64,000 nucleotides of DNA from an uncultured Methanoregula sp. (GCF_963667735.1 NZ_OY763919.1:1675539-1739538); one strand, 5' to 3'; positions 10,248-18,551 are shown, counted from the first letter of the stretch. Notes: generated from the sequence alone by a model not told the origin. Numbers and translations: made by a program.

Positions 10248-10419
10248 GGGGGTCGCGTGGGTACACAATGCTGAGCGGCTCGTGGATCCGGAGCCCGTGG
10301 GTTTAGCCCTATCTGACCGGAGTCTCTATCGATAAATGGAGGGTCCGGAAGGGAATTATGCGGTCTTTCCAATATGGTGTCGCGGGCGCCCAGAATATTC
10401 TTGTACCCACGCGACCCCC
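10248..10419. mobile_element. MITE-like element with perfect 18-bp terminal inverted repeats
   Basis: GGGGGTCGCGTGGGTACA at 10248-10265 is repeated exactly, inverted, at 10402-10419, bounding 172 bp that encode nothing. This is the form of a miniature inverted-repeat element or of a long hairpin unit. A third copy of the same 18-mer occurs in direct orientation at 10501-10518 (see separate entry). No transposase lies inside, and a target-site duplication is not clear. Confidence 0.5.
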
Positions 10420-10500
10420 CCATACCCCTTCCAAATTTTGTGCAAAATGAGTGAGATTTTACTTCAGTAATGTGTGCGAACATGGGGATTTGTGGTGAGG

Positions 10501-10518
10501 GGGGGTCGCGTGGGTACA
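10501..10518 (+). repeat. Solo copy of the 18-bp terminal repeat
   Basis: GGGGGTCGCGTGGGTACA again, in the same orientation as the left arm of the 172-bp element, 80 bp beyond its right arm. It is followed by GAAATAATC, similar to the AGAATATTC that follows the right arm when read outward-in, suggesting the conserved unit extends a few bases past the 18-mer. Confidence 0.6.
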
Positions 10519-10623
10519 GAAATAATCGAAAGGAAAATCCTGGAACATTCAGGAGTCTTTTTGTATAGTGTAACATGGTGTGTCTTTCGAATTTCACCCA
10601 TGAGCATGAGAATACGGCAATTG

Positions 10624-10669
10624 CATTGCGATGAACGCCCCCGCCACCGAAGGGGCGCCCCCGCGGCGG
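10624..10669 (+). repeat. 46-bp GC-rich dispersed repeat, copy 1
   Basis: A GC-rich 46-mer starting CATTGCGATG and ending CCCCCGCGGCGG. A second copy on the same strand at 56141-56186 matches at roughly 39 of 46 positions with no gaps. Both lie in non-coding DNA near gene ends. A more degenerate relative may exist near 18170-18205. Confidence 0.6.
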
Positions 10670-10709
10670 TACAGTGACTGTTCATTTTTGGAACGCTGGT
10701 AAGTGCGTA

Positions 10710-10737
10710 GCGCAAAACCCGATGAGGTGTTTTGCGC
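10710..10737. repeat. Perfect 9-bp hairpin
   Basis: GCGCAAAAC, a 10-nt loop, then GTTTTGCGC. It lies just upstream of the promoter of the AT-rich gene at 10812. Role unknown; it may end a transcript or be a border of the foreign segment. Confidence 0.45.
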
Positions 10738-10811
10738 GTGGGGAATCGCAATTGTGATACCAGATTTATATAGAATAAGTCACAGCACTTTTAAACATAA
10801 GGGGAATTTTC

Positions 10812-11417
10812 ATGCTTGAAAATGTAACATGCCAAATTTCAGATTCAGGAAATTGGTGGAATTATGTATCTCTAATTATTTCGTTGTTAGGTAGTTTTGC
10901 CATCGCTTATTTTACAATTCATTTTACACAATACCTTCGAGAAAAAAAAGAGTTTGAGACCTCTATGTTGTGGTTTGGTCGTGAAGGGAGTTACCTTAAG
11001 GATTGGTTGAACGCATTGAAAATAGCTATTGATAAAAGCGTTGAAGAAATGAAGTTAGACCCTGATAACGTAGTAATTGATTCTCTCCGTTTTCCCGATC
11101 TCTCATTAAATTCATATGATCATATTGCCTCAAAAGGATATATCGAACTATTAGAAAAAGAACCATTAGAGAAAAACTGCTTTTTGAATATAATAAAAAT
11201 AAAAGAAGACGTCCTTAATTTGAAAGATTATCAGAATAGTTACAATCAACTTTGGATGCTCTCTTCCCTAATTGGCAAAACTCCCGGATTCAGTATATCA
11301 CATTATAATGAAATGAAACGTATCATTTTTGACGATATAAGTAAAAAAATTGATGAGTATGTCATGGATTATAGTGCGTATAAACCCCCAAAATATCCCA
11401 AATGGTTCTCTCTCTAA
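10812..11417 (+). CDS. AT-rich membrane-anchored protein of unknown function
   Basis: Not recognised. A 201-residue protein with one N-terminal TM helix (about residues 18-38, LIISLLGSFAIAYFTIHFTQYL) and a long, charged, helical cytoplasmic part. A TATA box (TTTATATA, 10765-10772) and the ribosome-binding sequence AAGGGGA before ATG 10812 support expression. Base composition is far more AT-rich than its neighbours and similar to the genes of the integrated element at 26.6-36.7 kb, some of which have the same one-TM layout. Together with the adjacent repeats this points to recent acquisition. Function cannot be assigned. Confidence 0.65.
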   Translation: MLENVTCQISDSGNWWNYVSLIISLLGSFAIAYFTIHFTQYLREKKEFETSMLWFGREGSYLKDWLNALKIAIDKSVEEMKLDPDNVVIDSLRFPDLSLNSYDHIASKGYIELLEKEPLEKNCFLNIIKIKEDVLNLKDYQNSYNQLWMLSSLIGKTPGFSISHYNEMKRIIFDDISKKIDEYVMDYSAYKPPKYPKWFSL

Positions 11418-11436
11418 AATTTTTTAAAAAAGGGGA

Positions 11437-12165
11437 TCATTTCCTCGCAATCGTCACATACCCCGAGTGACAGACCGACGTCGATGGCCGGGTCCCCCGC
11501 TTGGACCTGGTCATCTCCCGCTCGATGAGCTCGTGGGTGTGCACCTCGCGGAAGAGCGGGGTTGCCGCGTCCACGACAATTGCCATCTGCTCCAAAAACG
11601 GCGTGTAGCATGCGAGATAACCCCCGGACCGGAGCAGGGAATATGCATGGGTCACGTGCTCGGTCTGAATCTGGAGATCGAGATGGACGACATCGAAGGA
11701 CCCTTCAGCGTCAAGAAAATCCTTTGCAACCGCTTCCACGTTCTGCAGCTTTGCCTCGGCGATGTTCTTGATCGCGAGCGTGGAGAACTCCGGACGGATC
11801 TCGTAGGTTTTTACGGTCTTTGCAACCCCGCCAAAATAGATGGCTGCAATGCCGCTGCCGGTGCCTGCATCGAGCACATCGTCGTTGTGGTTCATCCCGG
11901 TATAGGCGATGACGAGCCCGATGTCTTTGGGCAGCATCGGGGCTCCCGAGCGCTTGCCGTACGTAAAGAAATCCGTTGGCCTCGGGATGCGGATAACGAA
12001 CTCCGAGCCGCTGTGGGTGGTGATCACATCCCCGCCGGCTTTCCCGACCAGGGATTCGAGTTCGATCTGCCCCTTGTCGGTGCCGAGCTTTCCCGGCCCG
12101 GCTTTGACCCAGAATTCCCTGCCTTCTCCTGCGAGAAGAACCCGGTCGCCTGCTTCGATCATCAC
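11437..12165 (-). CDS. trmI: tRNA (adenine-N1)-methyltransferase, TrmI family
   Basis: A 242-residue SAM-dependent enzyme that makes m1A at tRNA positions 57/58 in archaea. An N-terminal beta domain (to about 75, with PRPTDFFTYGKRSGAPMLPKDIG) precedes the Rossmann fold with motif I DAGTGSGIAAIYF (about 97-109) and the acidic residue of YEIRPEF. FDVVHLDLQ is the motif IV equivalent. The start is GTG 12165 (GTGATGATC; ATG 12162 is equally possible), overlapping the stop of the NAC gene, so translation is coupled. Confidence 0.9.
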   Translation of the reverse strand: MMIEAGDRVLLAGEGREFWVKAGPGKLGTDKGQIELESLVGKAGGDVITTHSGSEFVIRIPRPTDFFTYGKRSGAPMLPKDIGLVIAYTGMNHNDDVLDAGTGSGIAAIYFGGVAKTVKTYEIRPEFSTLAIKNIAEAKLQNVEAVAKDFLDAEGSFDVVHLDLQIQTEHVTHAYSLLRSGGYLACYTPFLEQMAIVVDAATPLFREVHTHELIEREMTRSKRGTRPSTSVCHSGYVTIARK

Positions 12166-12509
12166 TGGGCCAGCTTCATGATGGCTTCGGCAATATCGCC
12201 TTTCGTTGCAATGAGGGCTTCCTTTGCCTTCTCCACAGGAACGTTCGCCTGTGCCGCAACCATGGTGATGTCCTCTGCCGGGATCTCGATCTCTGCCGGG
12301 ACGAACCGGGGTTCGCCCGTGATCTGGTAACTGGTGGCACCCTGCATGGTCATTGCCGAGACCTCGGCGGAATCGAAGATCCAGCTGCCCTTGGGTGTCT
12401 TGATAACAATACTCTGTACGTCTTCAATCTGCTCGACGTTCATGCCGAGCTTCTTCATCATCGCCTTCATCTGGCGCGGGTTGATATTTCCCGGAAGCAT
12501 CTTTCTCAC
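12162..12509 (-). CDS. nac: Archaeal nascent polypeptide-associated complex protein
   Basis: A 115-residue ribosome-associated factor that contacts emerging nascent chains. The N-terminal LPGNINPRQMKAMMKKLGM is the conserved ribosome-binding region; the NAC barrel follows (about 30-75) and a C-terminal UBA domain (about 78-115, QANVPVEKAKEALIATKGDIAEAIMKL). The first 86 bp overlap the 3' end of the PUA gene in another frame, and its stop overlaps the TrmI start. A later start would remove the conserved N-terminus, so the overlap appears real. Confidence 0.93.
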   Translation of the reverse strand: MRKMLPGNINPRQMKAMMKKLGMNVEQIEDVQSIVIKTPKGSWIFDSAEVSAMTMQGATSYQITGEPRFVPAEIEIPAEDITMVAAQANVPVEKAKEALIATKGDIAEAIMKLAQ

Positions 12510-12978
12510 TCCCCTGCCGTACTTTTACGGCTACTCCGTAATTAAATGCAAGCATCTCGGTGCCTGAAACAACCGCAGCCCCGCAGGCAATCAGGCGATC
12601 GTCCCCGGCAACGACGAGAACATCGTCCCCCGCGCGGATGGCGGGGTCGGCTCCCACAACATGCTTGGCAAACGCGTTCTTGCCCTGTGCCACGAACTCC
12701 GCAACGTCGTCCCGGATTACCACCCGGTATGCCGGGGCCGGAAGGAGGGCGTGCAGTCTCTTTGCTCCCTCGATCCCGATGGTCAGCCGGCCGTCCGATG
12801 CCCGGATGGTTGCAAGCCGGGATCCTTCATAGAGAATCTGCCGGATCCTCCCGGTAGTTGAGAGAAGGAAGGTGCAGCCTTCGGGAAAGAGCCCTGTCCC
12901 GATTCCCCCGCCGAACTGGAAGTCAGCGATGACCTGGACCCGCCGCAGTGAACTGTTCTCCGAGTAACCTGTTGACAC
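12424..12978 (-). CDS. PUA-domain RNA-binding protein
   Basis: A protein of about 184 residues with a PUA domain (YRVVIRDDVAEFV...AGDDVLVVAGDDRLIACGAAVVSG...AFNYGVAVKVR), a fold that binds structured tRNA or rRNA. The N-terminal about 85 residues (VQVIADFQFGGGIGTGLFPEGCTFLLSTTGRIRQILYEG) resemble the pre-PUA domain of archaeal stand-alone PUA proteins. I chose GTG 12978 because GAGGAG lies 10 nt upstream; it is inside the end of the DHH gene (stop at 12923). The frame runs on through an acidic tail (APDEGDDEEARHERRAD) that overlaps NAC by 86 bp. Partner RNA unknown. Confidence 0.75.
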   Translation of the reverse strand: MSTGYSENSSLRRVQVIADFQFGGGIGTGLFPEGCTFLLSTTGRIRQILYEGSRLATIRASDGRLTIGIEGAKRLHALLPAPAYRVVIRDDVAEFVAQGKNAFAKHVVGADPAIRAGDDVLVVAGDDRLIACGAAVVSGTEMLAFNYGVAVKVRQGSEKDASGKYQPAPDEGDDEEARHERRAD

Positions 12979-14323
12979 GATAGACAAACTCCTCTTCTGC
13001 TGTTTTCGGGATGTACGCTCCCGCCGCGATCTTGTGACCCCCGCCCCCGCCGCCGTATTCGGCCGAGGCATCGCTTAAGGCTTTCTGGAGATCGATGCCC
13101 TTCTCCACGACCCGCTCCGTGGTCCGCATCGAGACCTTGGTCAGATTCGTATCCTCCGGTACCTCGCACATGATCAGGATGGGCTTGTTGGCATTGAGCT
13201 TCGAGAGCGCCATGCCTGCCCCGATGCCGACAATGGTGTCGGGATATCTCCCGCCCACGTGGAGATACTGGAGGTTGTCGAGCTCTTTTACCCCGGTATC
13301 GATGATGTACTGGAGCAGGCTCCGGATGATCGCCCGGTGGTTGTTGAGCATGTGCTCGGCCTCGCGGTAGGCCGTGCCCCGGTCGCCCCGGAGGATTGCG
13401 CCGCCTACCTGGGGTTTCGACCAGCGCCCGCAGGCATTGAGCATGGTGGCATACTCCTGGGCATTCCGGAGCGGGGTCCGGGGGATCTCGTCCGGGAACC
13501 CGTAGGTCTCTGCCAGGAGCCGGTCGACCCGCTCGCCATTGGCTATGAGCTGCTCGGCCAGCGCCGAGATGATCGTCCGCTTCTCCTCGTTCGATATCTC
13601 CTCCCAGACATACCACCGGCCGTCAGGAGTCTGCTGACGGATCCCGAGTTTCTTCAAGAACTGGCGGGCGCCCTCGGGATTGTTGCTGATCCCCTTGATG
13701 AACGGATCATCGTTGTAGGCAAGCGAGAGGTGGACCGGGCGGGTGGCGGTTCCGTAACAGTTGAGATCTTTCTTGCGGACCTCCACGTTCCCGCTTTTGA
13801 TACCGTCCTCGACAATGATCTCCCGTGCCGGGCCGACAAGCCCGCACTTCTCCCGCGCCATCATGTCTCCGACATTACCGATGATGGCAAGCTTGGCCAG
13901 ATCCGCATTCTTCGGGTCAAGTTCCTTTGCTATCAGGTAGCAGACGCCGGCCGCGCTCATGCGGGTGTGGCCGTACGGCAGGCAGTTGACCTGGGTGTAA
14001 GAGATCCCGGCCGGCTGGCTCACGTGGTGATCCACGATGATCACGTCCTTTTCCGTAAGTCCCCGCTCTTCCAAGAGGTTCTGCTGTCCGGCGCCGAGAT
14101 CCGAGAAGATCTTCAGGGACGAATCAGAGGGAACCTGCGGCATGGTCAGGGGTTCGAGCTGGCGCACGAAAACCGATCTGACCGTGATGCCCTGCCGTGA
14201 GATTGCCTGGGAGAGAACCGCCTCGCTTGCAATGCCATCGGCGTCGATGTGGGAGATGATGGTAATTTCCGGTGCTGCCGCGATCTGTTCAGCGGCTGCT
14301 TTCACATCATCACAAAAACCCAT
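12923..14323 (-). CDS. DHH-family RecJ-like exonuclease/phosphoesterase
   Basis: A 466-residue archaeal RecJ/GAN-type protein. The DHH domain has HIDADGIASEAVL (about 25-37), FSDLGAG (about 72), the DHHVSQP signature (about 97-103) and GNVGDM; the C-terminal DHHA1 domain ends with GGGGGGHKIAAGAYIP. These Asp/His residues bind the two catalytic metal ions. Archaeal homologues act on single-stranded DNA or RNA 5' ends and can join the CMG replication complex; which role applies here is not visible. Divergent from the NAD(P)HX repair gene, with a 46-bp AT-rich promoter gap. A PUA-protein gene starts inside its 3' end. Confidence 0.88.
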   Translation of the reverse strand: MGFCDDVKAAAEQIAAAPEITIISHIDADGIASEAVLSQAISRQGITVRSVFVRQLEPLTMPQVPSDSSLKIFSDLGAGQQNLLEERGLTEKDVIIVDHHVSQPAGISYTQVNCLPYGHTRMSAAGVCYLIAKELDPKNADLAKLAIIGNVGDMMAREKCGLVGPAREIIVEDGIKSGNVEVRKKDLNCYGTATRPVHLSLAYNDDPFIKGISNNPEGARQFLKKLGIRQQTPDGRWYVWEEISNEEKRTIISALAEQLIANGERVDRLLAETYGFPDEIPRTPLRNAQEYATMLNACGRWSKPQVGGAILRGDRGTAYREAEHMLNNHRAIIRSLLQYIIDTGVKELDNLQYLHVGGRYPDTIVGIGAGMALSKLNANKPILIMCEVPEDTNLTKVSMRTTERVVEKGIDLQKALSDASAEYGGGGGGHKIAAGAYIPKTAEEEFVYRVNRLLGEQFTAAGPGHR

Positions 14324-14369
14324 TGCATATTATTTAGGCATCTTCATACACATCAATTGTACTAGAGTT

Positions 14370-15770
14370 ATGCTTCCCGAACAGATGAACGGCTTTTTGG
14401 AGGAGGGACCGATCACCGCTTCCCGGATGCGGGCCGTGGACCGGAACGCCATGGCGCTCGGGGTTGACGAGCTCCAGCTCATGGAGAGTGCCGGCAGGGG
14501 GCTCGCCGGCCAGGTGCTCCTGCAGAACCCAAAGCGGGTCCTGGTGCTCTGCGGCAAGGGCAACAACGGGGGGGACGGTATGGTTGCCGCCCGGCATCTC
14601 CAGCGGGGCGTTGAGACCGATGTTGTCTATTACGAGGCACCGGACCGGAGCCCGTCCTGCACCCACCAGTTGTCCGCCCTGCGGCACTGCCGTCTCGGGC
14701 TTCACCCGTTTTCTGCCCGCGAGGATCTCGCCCTGCTCAAGCCGCTGTTTGATCGGGCGGATGTGATCATCGATGCTCTTCTGGGAATCGGCATCACCTG
14801 CGGTATCCGGGAACCGTTTGCCACCTGCATTGCGATGGCGAACGACTCGCCTGCAAAGATCATTGCAGCTGATATCCCTACTCCGGGCATCCGTGCGGAT
14901 CAGATCTGCGCTTTCCACCGGGCCAAGACCGCGGGTTCGACCGTGATCGATATCGGCATTCCTGTCAGGGCGGAATGCTGCACCGGCCCGGGGGATCTTC
15001 TGCAGCTCTCGCCCCGCGATCCGAAAGCCCACAAGGGTATCGGGGGCTCGGTGCTGGTCATCGGCGGGGGGCCGTACCAGGGCGCCCCGTATCTTGCGGG
15101 GCTCGGGGCACTCCGGGCCGGGGCCGATATTGTCCGGATCGCATCGCCCGTTTTTGAGCCAATCCCGGATCTCATTTTCGAGCGATTGTCCGGCGACCGG
15201 ATTACGGAGGAACATACGGAGCGCCTGATCGCGCTCGCTCAGAAGGCCGATGTGGTTGTCTGCGGGAACGGGATGGGTACGGAGAGCCATGCGGTAGTCT
15301 CGGCCATTGCCCCGCATTGCAAAAAGGCAGTATTCGATGCGGATGCCCTGCGGCTCCCGATCCCCCATGCCCTCGGGGAGACCATCTATACCCCGCATGG
15401 CGGGGAATTTGCCCGGATCACTGGCTCAGTCCATCCGGACGATACCTTCGGCCGGGCCTGTGCTGCACGGGATGCAAAGATCGGCGGGACCGTCATCCTG
15501 AAAGGGAAGACCGATATCATCACGGACGGGCGCCGGGTCCGGTTCAACCGGACAGGAGCTCCCGGGATGACGGTCGGGGGAACCGGTGACGTGCTGGCAG
15601 GGATTGCCGCATCGCTCCTCCACCGGCTCCCGGCGTTCGAAGCAGCATGCATTGCCGCGTATGTCAACGGGCGGGCCGGCGAGCTGGTGGGATTAGAGCG
15701 GGGCGAGGGGATGCTCGCGTCCGATCTTGTGGACAGGATACCGGAAGTATTATTCGGGAACGGTGTTTGA
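14370..15770 (+). CDS. nnr: Bifunctional NAD(P)H-hydrate epimerase / ADP-dependent dehydratase
   Basis: A 466-residue enzyme that repairs hydrated NADH and NADPH. The N-terminal YjeF_N epimerase domain (about 1-210) has ASRMRAVDRNAM and the dinucleotide motif LVLCGKGNNGGDGMVAARHL; the C-terminal ribokinase-like dehydratase domain (about 220-466) has KGIGGSVLVIGGGPYQGAPYLAG, LKGKTDIITDG and the catalytic-anion-hole block GAPGMTVGGTGDVLAGI. ATG 14370 is the start because the family N-terminus begins near there and the longer frame runs back through the divergent gene; ATG 14385 is an alternative. The moaC ATG follows its stop directly. Confidence 0.93.
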   Translation: MLPEQMNGFLEEGPITASRMRAVDRNAMALGVDELQLMESAGRGLAGQVLLQNPKRVLVLCGKGNNGGDGMVAARHLQRGVETDVVYYEAPDRSPSCTHQLSALRHCRLGLHPFSAREDLALLKPLFDRADVIIDALLGIGITCGIREPFATCIAMANDSPAKIIAADIPTPGIRADQICAFHRAKTAGSTVIDIGIPVRAECCTGPGDLLQLSPRDPKAHKGIGGSVLVIGGGPYQGAPYLAGLGALRAGADIVRIASPVFEPIPDLIFERLSGDRITEEHTERLIALAQKADVVVCGNGMGTESHAVVSAIAPHCKKAVFDADALRLPIPHALGETIYTPHGGEFARITGSVHPDDTFGRACAARDAKIGGTVILKGKTDIITDGRRVRFNRTGAPGMTVGGTGDVLAGIAASLLHRLPAFEAACIAAYVNGRAGELVGLERGEGMLASDLVDRIPEVLFGNGV

Positions 15771-16238
15771 ATGGTGAAGTTTACCCATATCGAGAATGAT
15801 CGGGCGCAGATGGTGGATATCAGCGGAAAAGGCGATGTTACCCGCGAAGCAACGGCAGCTGGGAGGATCTATCTCCGACCGGAGACGCTTGCTGCGATCC
15901 GCGACGGCAAGGTTGTCAAAGGCAATGTGCTTGCAACAGCGCGGGTCGCAGCAACGATGGCGGTCAAGAACACTTCCGGGATGATACCCATGTGCCATCC
16001 CATCCCCATCAGTTCGATAACCGTCGATTTCACCGAAGGCGACGGGTATATCGAATCCACGGTGGTCGTGAAGATGACCGGGAAGACCGGGGTCGAGATG
16101 GAAGCCCTGACCGGTGTGTCCATTGCCCTTCTGACCGTGTGGGACATGGTCAAGTCAGCAGAGAAGGATAAGGACGGGCAGTACCCGGTCACCCGTATCA
16201 CTGATGTGCGGGTTGTGGAGAAGAAGAAGGGGAAGTAA
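15771..16238 (+). CDS. moaC: Cyclic pyranopterin monophosphate synthase MoaC
   Basis: A 155-residue protein that converts the MoaA product to cyclic pyranopterin monophosphate in molybdopterin/tungstopterin biosynthesis, needed for formylmethanofuran dehydrogenase and formate dehydrogenase in methanogens. The family blocks MVDISGKGDVTREATAAG, GNVLATARVAATMAVKNTS, the MIPMCHPIPIS active-site motif and the MEALTGVSIALLTVWDM block with the catalytic Lys in MVKSAEKD are all present. ATG directly abuts the stop of the preceding gene. The last about 20 codons have a degenerate second copy at 18076-18144. Confidence 0.96.
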   Translation: MVKFTHIENDRAQMVDISGKGDVTREATAAGRIYLRPETLAAIRDGKVVKGNVLATARVAATMAVKNTSGMIPMCHPIPISSITVDFTEGDGYIESTVVVKMTGKTGVEMEALTGVSIALLTVWDMVKSAEKDKDGQYPVTRITDVRVVEKKKGK

Positions 16239-16298
16239 CGGCGCTTCTTTCCCTCATAAGAATAGCAGCTTGGAGAGCGCCTTGCGGATGAACGAGTT

Positions 16299-17978
16299 TC
16301 ACGCCCCGCCCGTGAACCGGTAGGCCCCCATCGGGACAACCATCTCGAACCGGGCACCTTTCCCCGGCTCGCCCGTCTCGGCAATGGTGATGCCGGTGAT
16401 CGAGAGGATCTCCCGGGAGAGGAAGAGGCCGAGGCCGGTGTTTTTCCCGAAGCCCCGATTGAATAACCGGGCCTTGTCCTCGTGCGCGATACCTTCCCCA
16501 TTGTCTTCGCACGTGACAACGAGCCCCCCACTCACCTCCCGGGACGTTACGCGGATGACTGTCATGGAGCCCCCGCCATATTTCAGGGCATTGTCCATGA
16601 GGTTGTACAGGACTCTCTCGAAAAGGGGATCGGCATAAATCTCCAGGTCCCTCCGGTCGACTTCCACCGTTACATCCCGCATGGGCAGCGCGGCAACTCC
16701 CCGCGCGATCGTGTCCCCGATATTCTGCCACGTCGGCGCCGTTGTACCCATATCCTCGTATATCCGGGTAAAATCGATCTGCTCCTCCAGAATCCCGGCA
16801 ATCCGCATCTCTTTCTGTACATATTCCGATGCGGGGAGGGCATCCCCGGTGGCTATCCGTGAGAGTTCAAGGTATACCGAGAGGGCTGTGATCTGGTTCT
16901 TGATGTCGTGCCGGGTTATGGATGAGAGGATCGTGAGTTTTTTATTGACCCGGATGAGCGCGTCCTCAGCGGCTTTCCGGTCGGTAATGTCGGTGATCAC
17001 GGACAGGAATGCCGAAATCCCCTTGTCTTCGATGGGCACTGTCGCGATGATGCCGTGCCGGATTGTTCCGTCCGGGAGCAGGAGATCGATCTCCCGCAAC
17101 GGGGCCGCACCGCCTCCGCCCCGGGCTGCGCTGAGCGCCTCCCGCAGGGCACCGGCACTTGCCGGCGTCAGGAGGGTATAGATCGACTGCCCGGCAAGAG
17201 TCTGCCGGGAGGGCCCGGCAAGCAGGGCGGCTGCCGGGTTCGCGTACCGGATGAACTCCCGGTCATGGATGAGGACAAAGTCCGGCAGGTTGTCCGCCAG
17301 GTTCCGGTACCGCAGCTCGCTCTCCCGAAGGTCTTCCTGCGACCGTGCCATGTTGAGCATCAGGAAGGAGGCCGTACCTACGATATCCATCAGGATGGTT
17401 ACGGTAAAGAATACGGGGTTGAAGGGATCCGGGCCGTCCAGCGAGTAGTCCCCGGGAAGGATAGCAGCCCTGATGACCAGGGTGGTCCAGAGGAGGCCCG
17501 TCACCAGGAGGGACGCGGCGAACATGTACCGGAGCGATCGGGTTGCGGGATCCGGTGCCCGCAGGGCAATCAGGGCGGTAGCAACGAATGAAGGTACGAT
17601 GAGCGCCCCGATGATGGCCCCCCTCACGATCAACGATTCATCAGCGAACCTGAACCACATGAGCAGGAGTGCGGCCGGTACAAGGATGCCGTAGACGAGC
17701 CTTGGGAGCGGCCTATCCCGGTAAAATCTCCAGACGCTGTCGAGCCGGAGCATGACCGCGATCACGATCATCAGATTCCCGAGAATTCCGAAAGGAAGAA
17801 TGGATCTCGGACTGATGTACAACAGGTATCCGCCAGAGACGATCAGCAGGGAGAGCATCCAGACGCTGAACCCGTTGTAGGTCTTCTGTGTCTTCCAGAA
17901 GATGAAGAGCAGGAGTGCGAGCATGAGGTTGACGAGCAGGAGGATCAGAAAGAGGGTCCTGATATCGGGCAACCACAT
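16299..17978 (-). CDS. Membrane sensor histidine kinase (7TM-PAS-HisKA-HATPase)
   Basis: About 559 residues. Seven TM helices occupy roughly residues 8-225 in a MASE-like sensor; a PAS domain follows (about 235-345, YRNLADNLPDFVLIHDREFIRYANPAAALL). The phosphoacceptor helix carries LSSITRHDIKNQITALS, and the ATPase domain has the N-box LMDNALKYGG and G-boxes EDNGEGI and GLGLFL. Start ATG 17978 follows GGAGTACACCC; an in-frame ATG 17999 would add seven residues. No response regulator is next to it. It lies between intact moaC and the moaC relic, convergent with moaC, so it may have arrived in or with that rearrangement. Confidence 0.88.
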   Translation of the reverse strand: MWLPDIRTLFLILLLVNLMLALLLFIFWKTQKTYNGFSVWMLSLLIVSGGYLLYISPRSILPFGILGNLMIVIAVMLRLDSVWRFYRDRPLPRLVYGILVPAALLLMWFRFADESLIVRGAIIGALIVPSFVATALIALRAPDPATRSLRYMFAASLLVTGLLWTTLVIRAAILPGDYSLDGPDPFNPVFFTVTILMDIVGTASFLMLNMARSQEDLRESELRYRNLADNLPDFVLIHDREFIRYANPAAALLAGPSRQTLAGQSIYTLLTPASAGALREALSAARGGGGAAPLREIDLLLPDGTIRHGIIATVPIEDKGISAFLSVITDITDRKAAEDALIRVNKKLTILSSITRHDIKNQITALSVYLELSRIATGDALPASEYVQKEMRIAGILEEQIDFTRIYEDMGTTAPTWQNIGDTIARGVAALPMRDVTVEVDRRDLEIYADPLFERVLYNLMDNALKYGGGSMTVIRVTSREVSGGLVVTCEDNGEGIAHEDKARLFNRGFGKNTGLGLFLSREILSITGITIAETGEPGKGARFEMVVPMGAYRFTGGA

Positions 17979-18075
17979 GGGTGTACTCCAGAGGGGCATT
18001 TCCCCGCTATAGCATTAGTGTACTGTTGTAGCCCGGGGATATCTTGTTTTTTATATAGATTTTGTAAAAAGGTCC

Positions 18076-18144
18076 AGGGCAACGGGGGAATATCCAGTCA
18101 CCCGGATTACGGATGTCCAGGTCATGGAAAAAAAGGGGAAGTAA
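18076..18144 (+). pseudogene. Relic of a second moaC 3' end
   Basis: Translation gives GEYPVTRITDVQVMEKKGK then TAA, against GQYPVTRITDVRVVEKKKGK at the end of the intact moaC 1.9 kb upstream. The protein match is close, but many third positions differ, so it is not a fresh duplication. Nothing upstream of it continues the gene: a TATA-like AT tract and short non-coding DNA occupy 18000-18075. It is the surviving 3' tip of a diverged moaC copy. Confidence 0.75.
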
Positions 18145-18275
18145 AAATTTTTACCACGCTGACGACAGCCGCCGCCTTGAAGAGCACCCCGCGGGGGCCT
18201 CAATTACCTTTTAATTTTCAGAACCGGTAATCTGCCCGGCCGTGCCCCGCGAGGGGCCCTGAGACGGGAGCCCTC

Positions 18276-18470
18276 ATGAGGAGCAATGGGGAAGCAACAA
18301 ACGCAGCGATCAAGAGAAAGTTTGGAGAGATGCTGAAATCAAAAAAACTGTTTGCACTGGTTGACGAACTTCTGGCAAAAATTATTATGTACATCTGGTG
18401 GTTATTATTCGCGAACTATACGAGAACGGGATTCAAAGCCTCCCCCATCCTTTATTATCCCCATCCGTCC
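18276..18470 (+). pseudogene. Degraded DDE transposase C-terminus with a frameshift
   Basis: The first frame reads NGEATNAAIKRKFGEMLKSK and KLFALVDELLAKIIMY; from 18392 the sense continues in another frame as HLVVIIRELYENGIQSLP. Together this matches the C-terminal helix region of IS5-like transposases (IKRKFG...RSK...E.L.K....N...LI.E.Y..GI). The rest of the gene and the inverted repeats are absent. It marks an old IS insertion between the sensor kinase/moaC relic and the ribosomal superoperon. Confidence 0.7.
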
Positions 18471-18551
18471 TATGTATACAGGCACACGGGATCCGTCCCG
18501 TTTGAAAGAAAGGCATGTAGCCCTCTTTGGGCCGAACCTTAGGAGAATACC

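Noticed and set aside
16239-18144. Mobile element defined by the two moaC 3' ends as att sites
   Set aside because: The copies differ at many silent positions and there is no integrase between them, so a site-specific integration repeat is unlikely.
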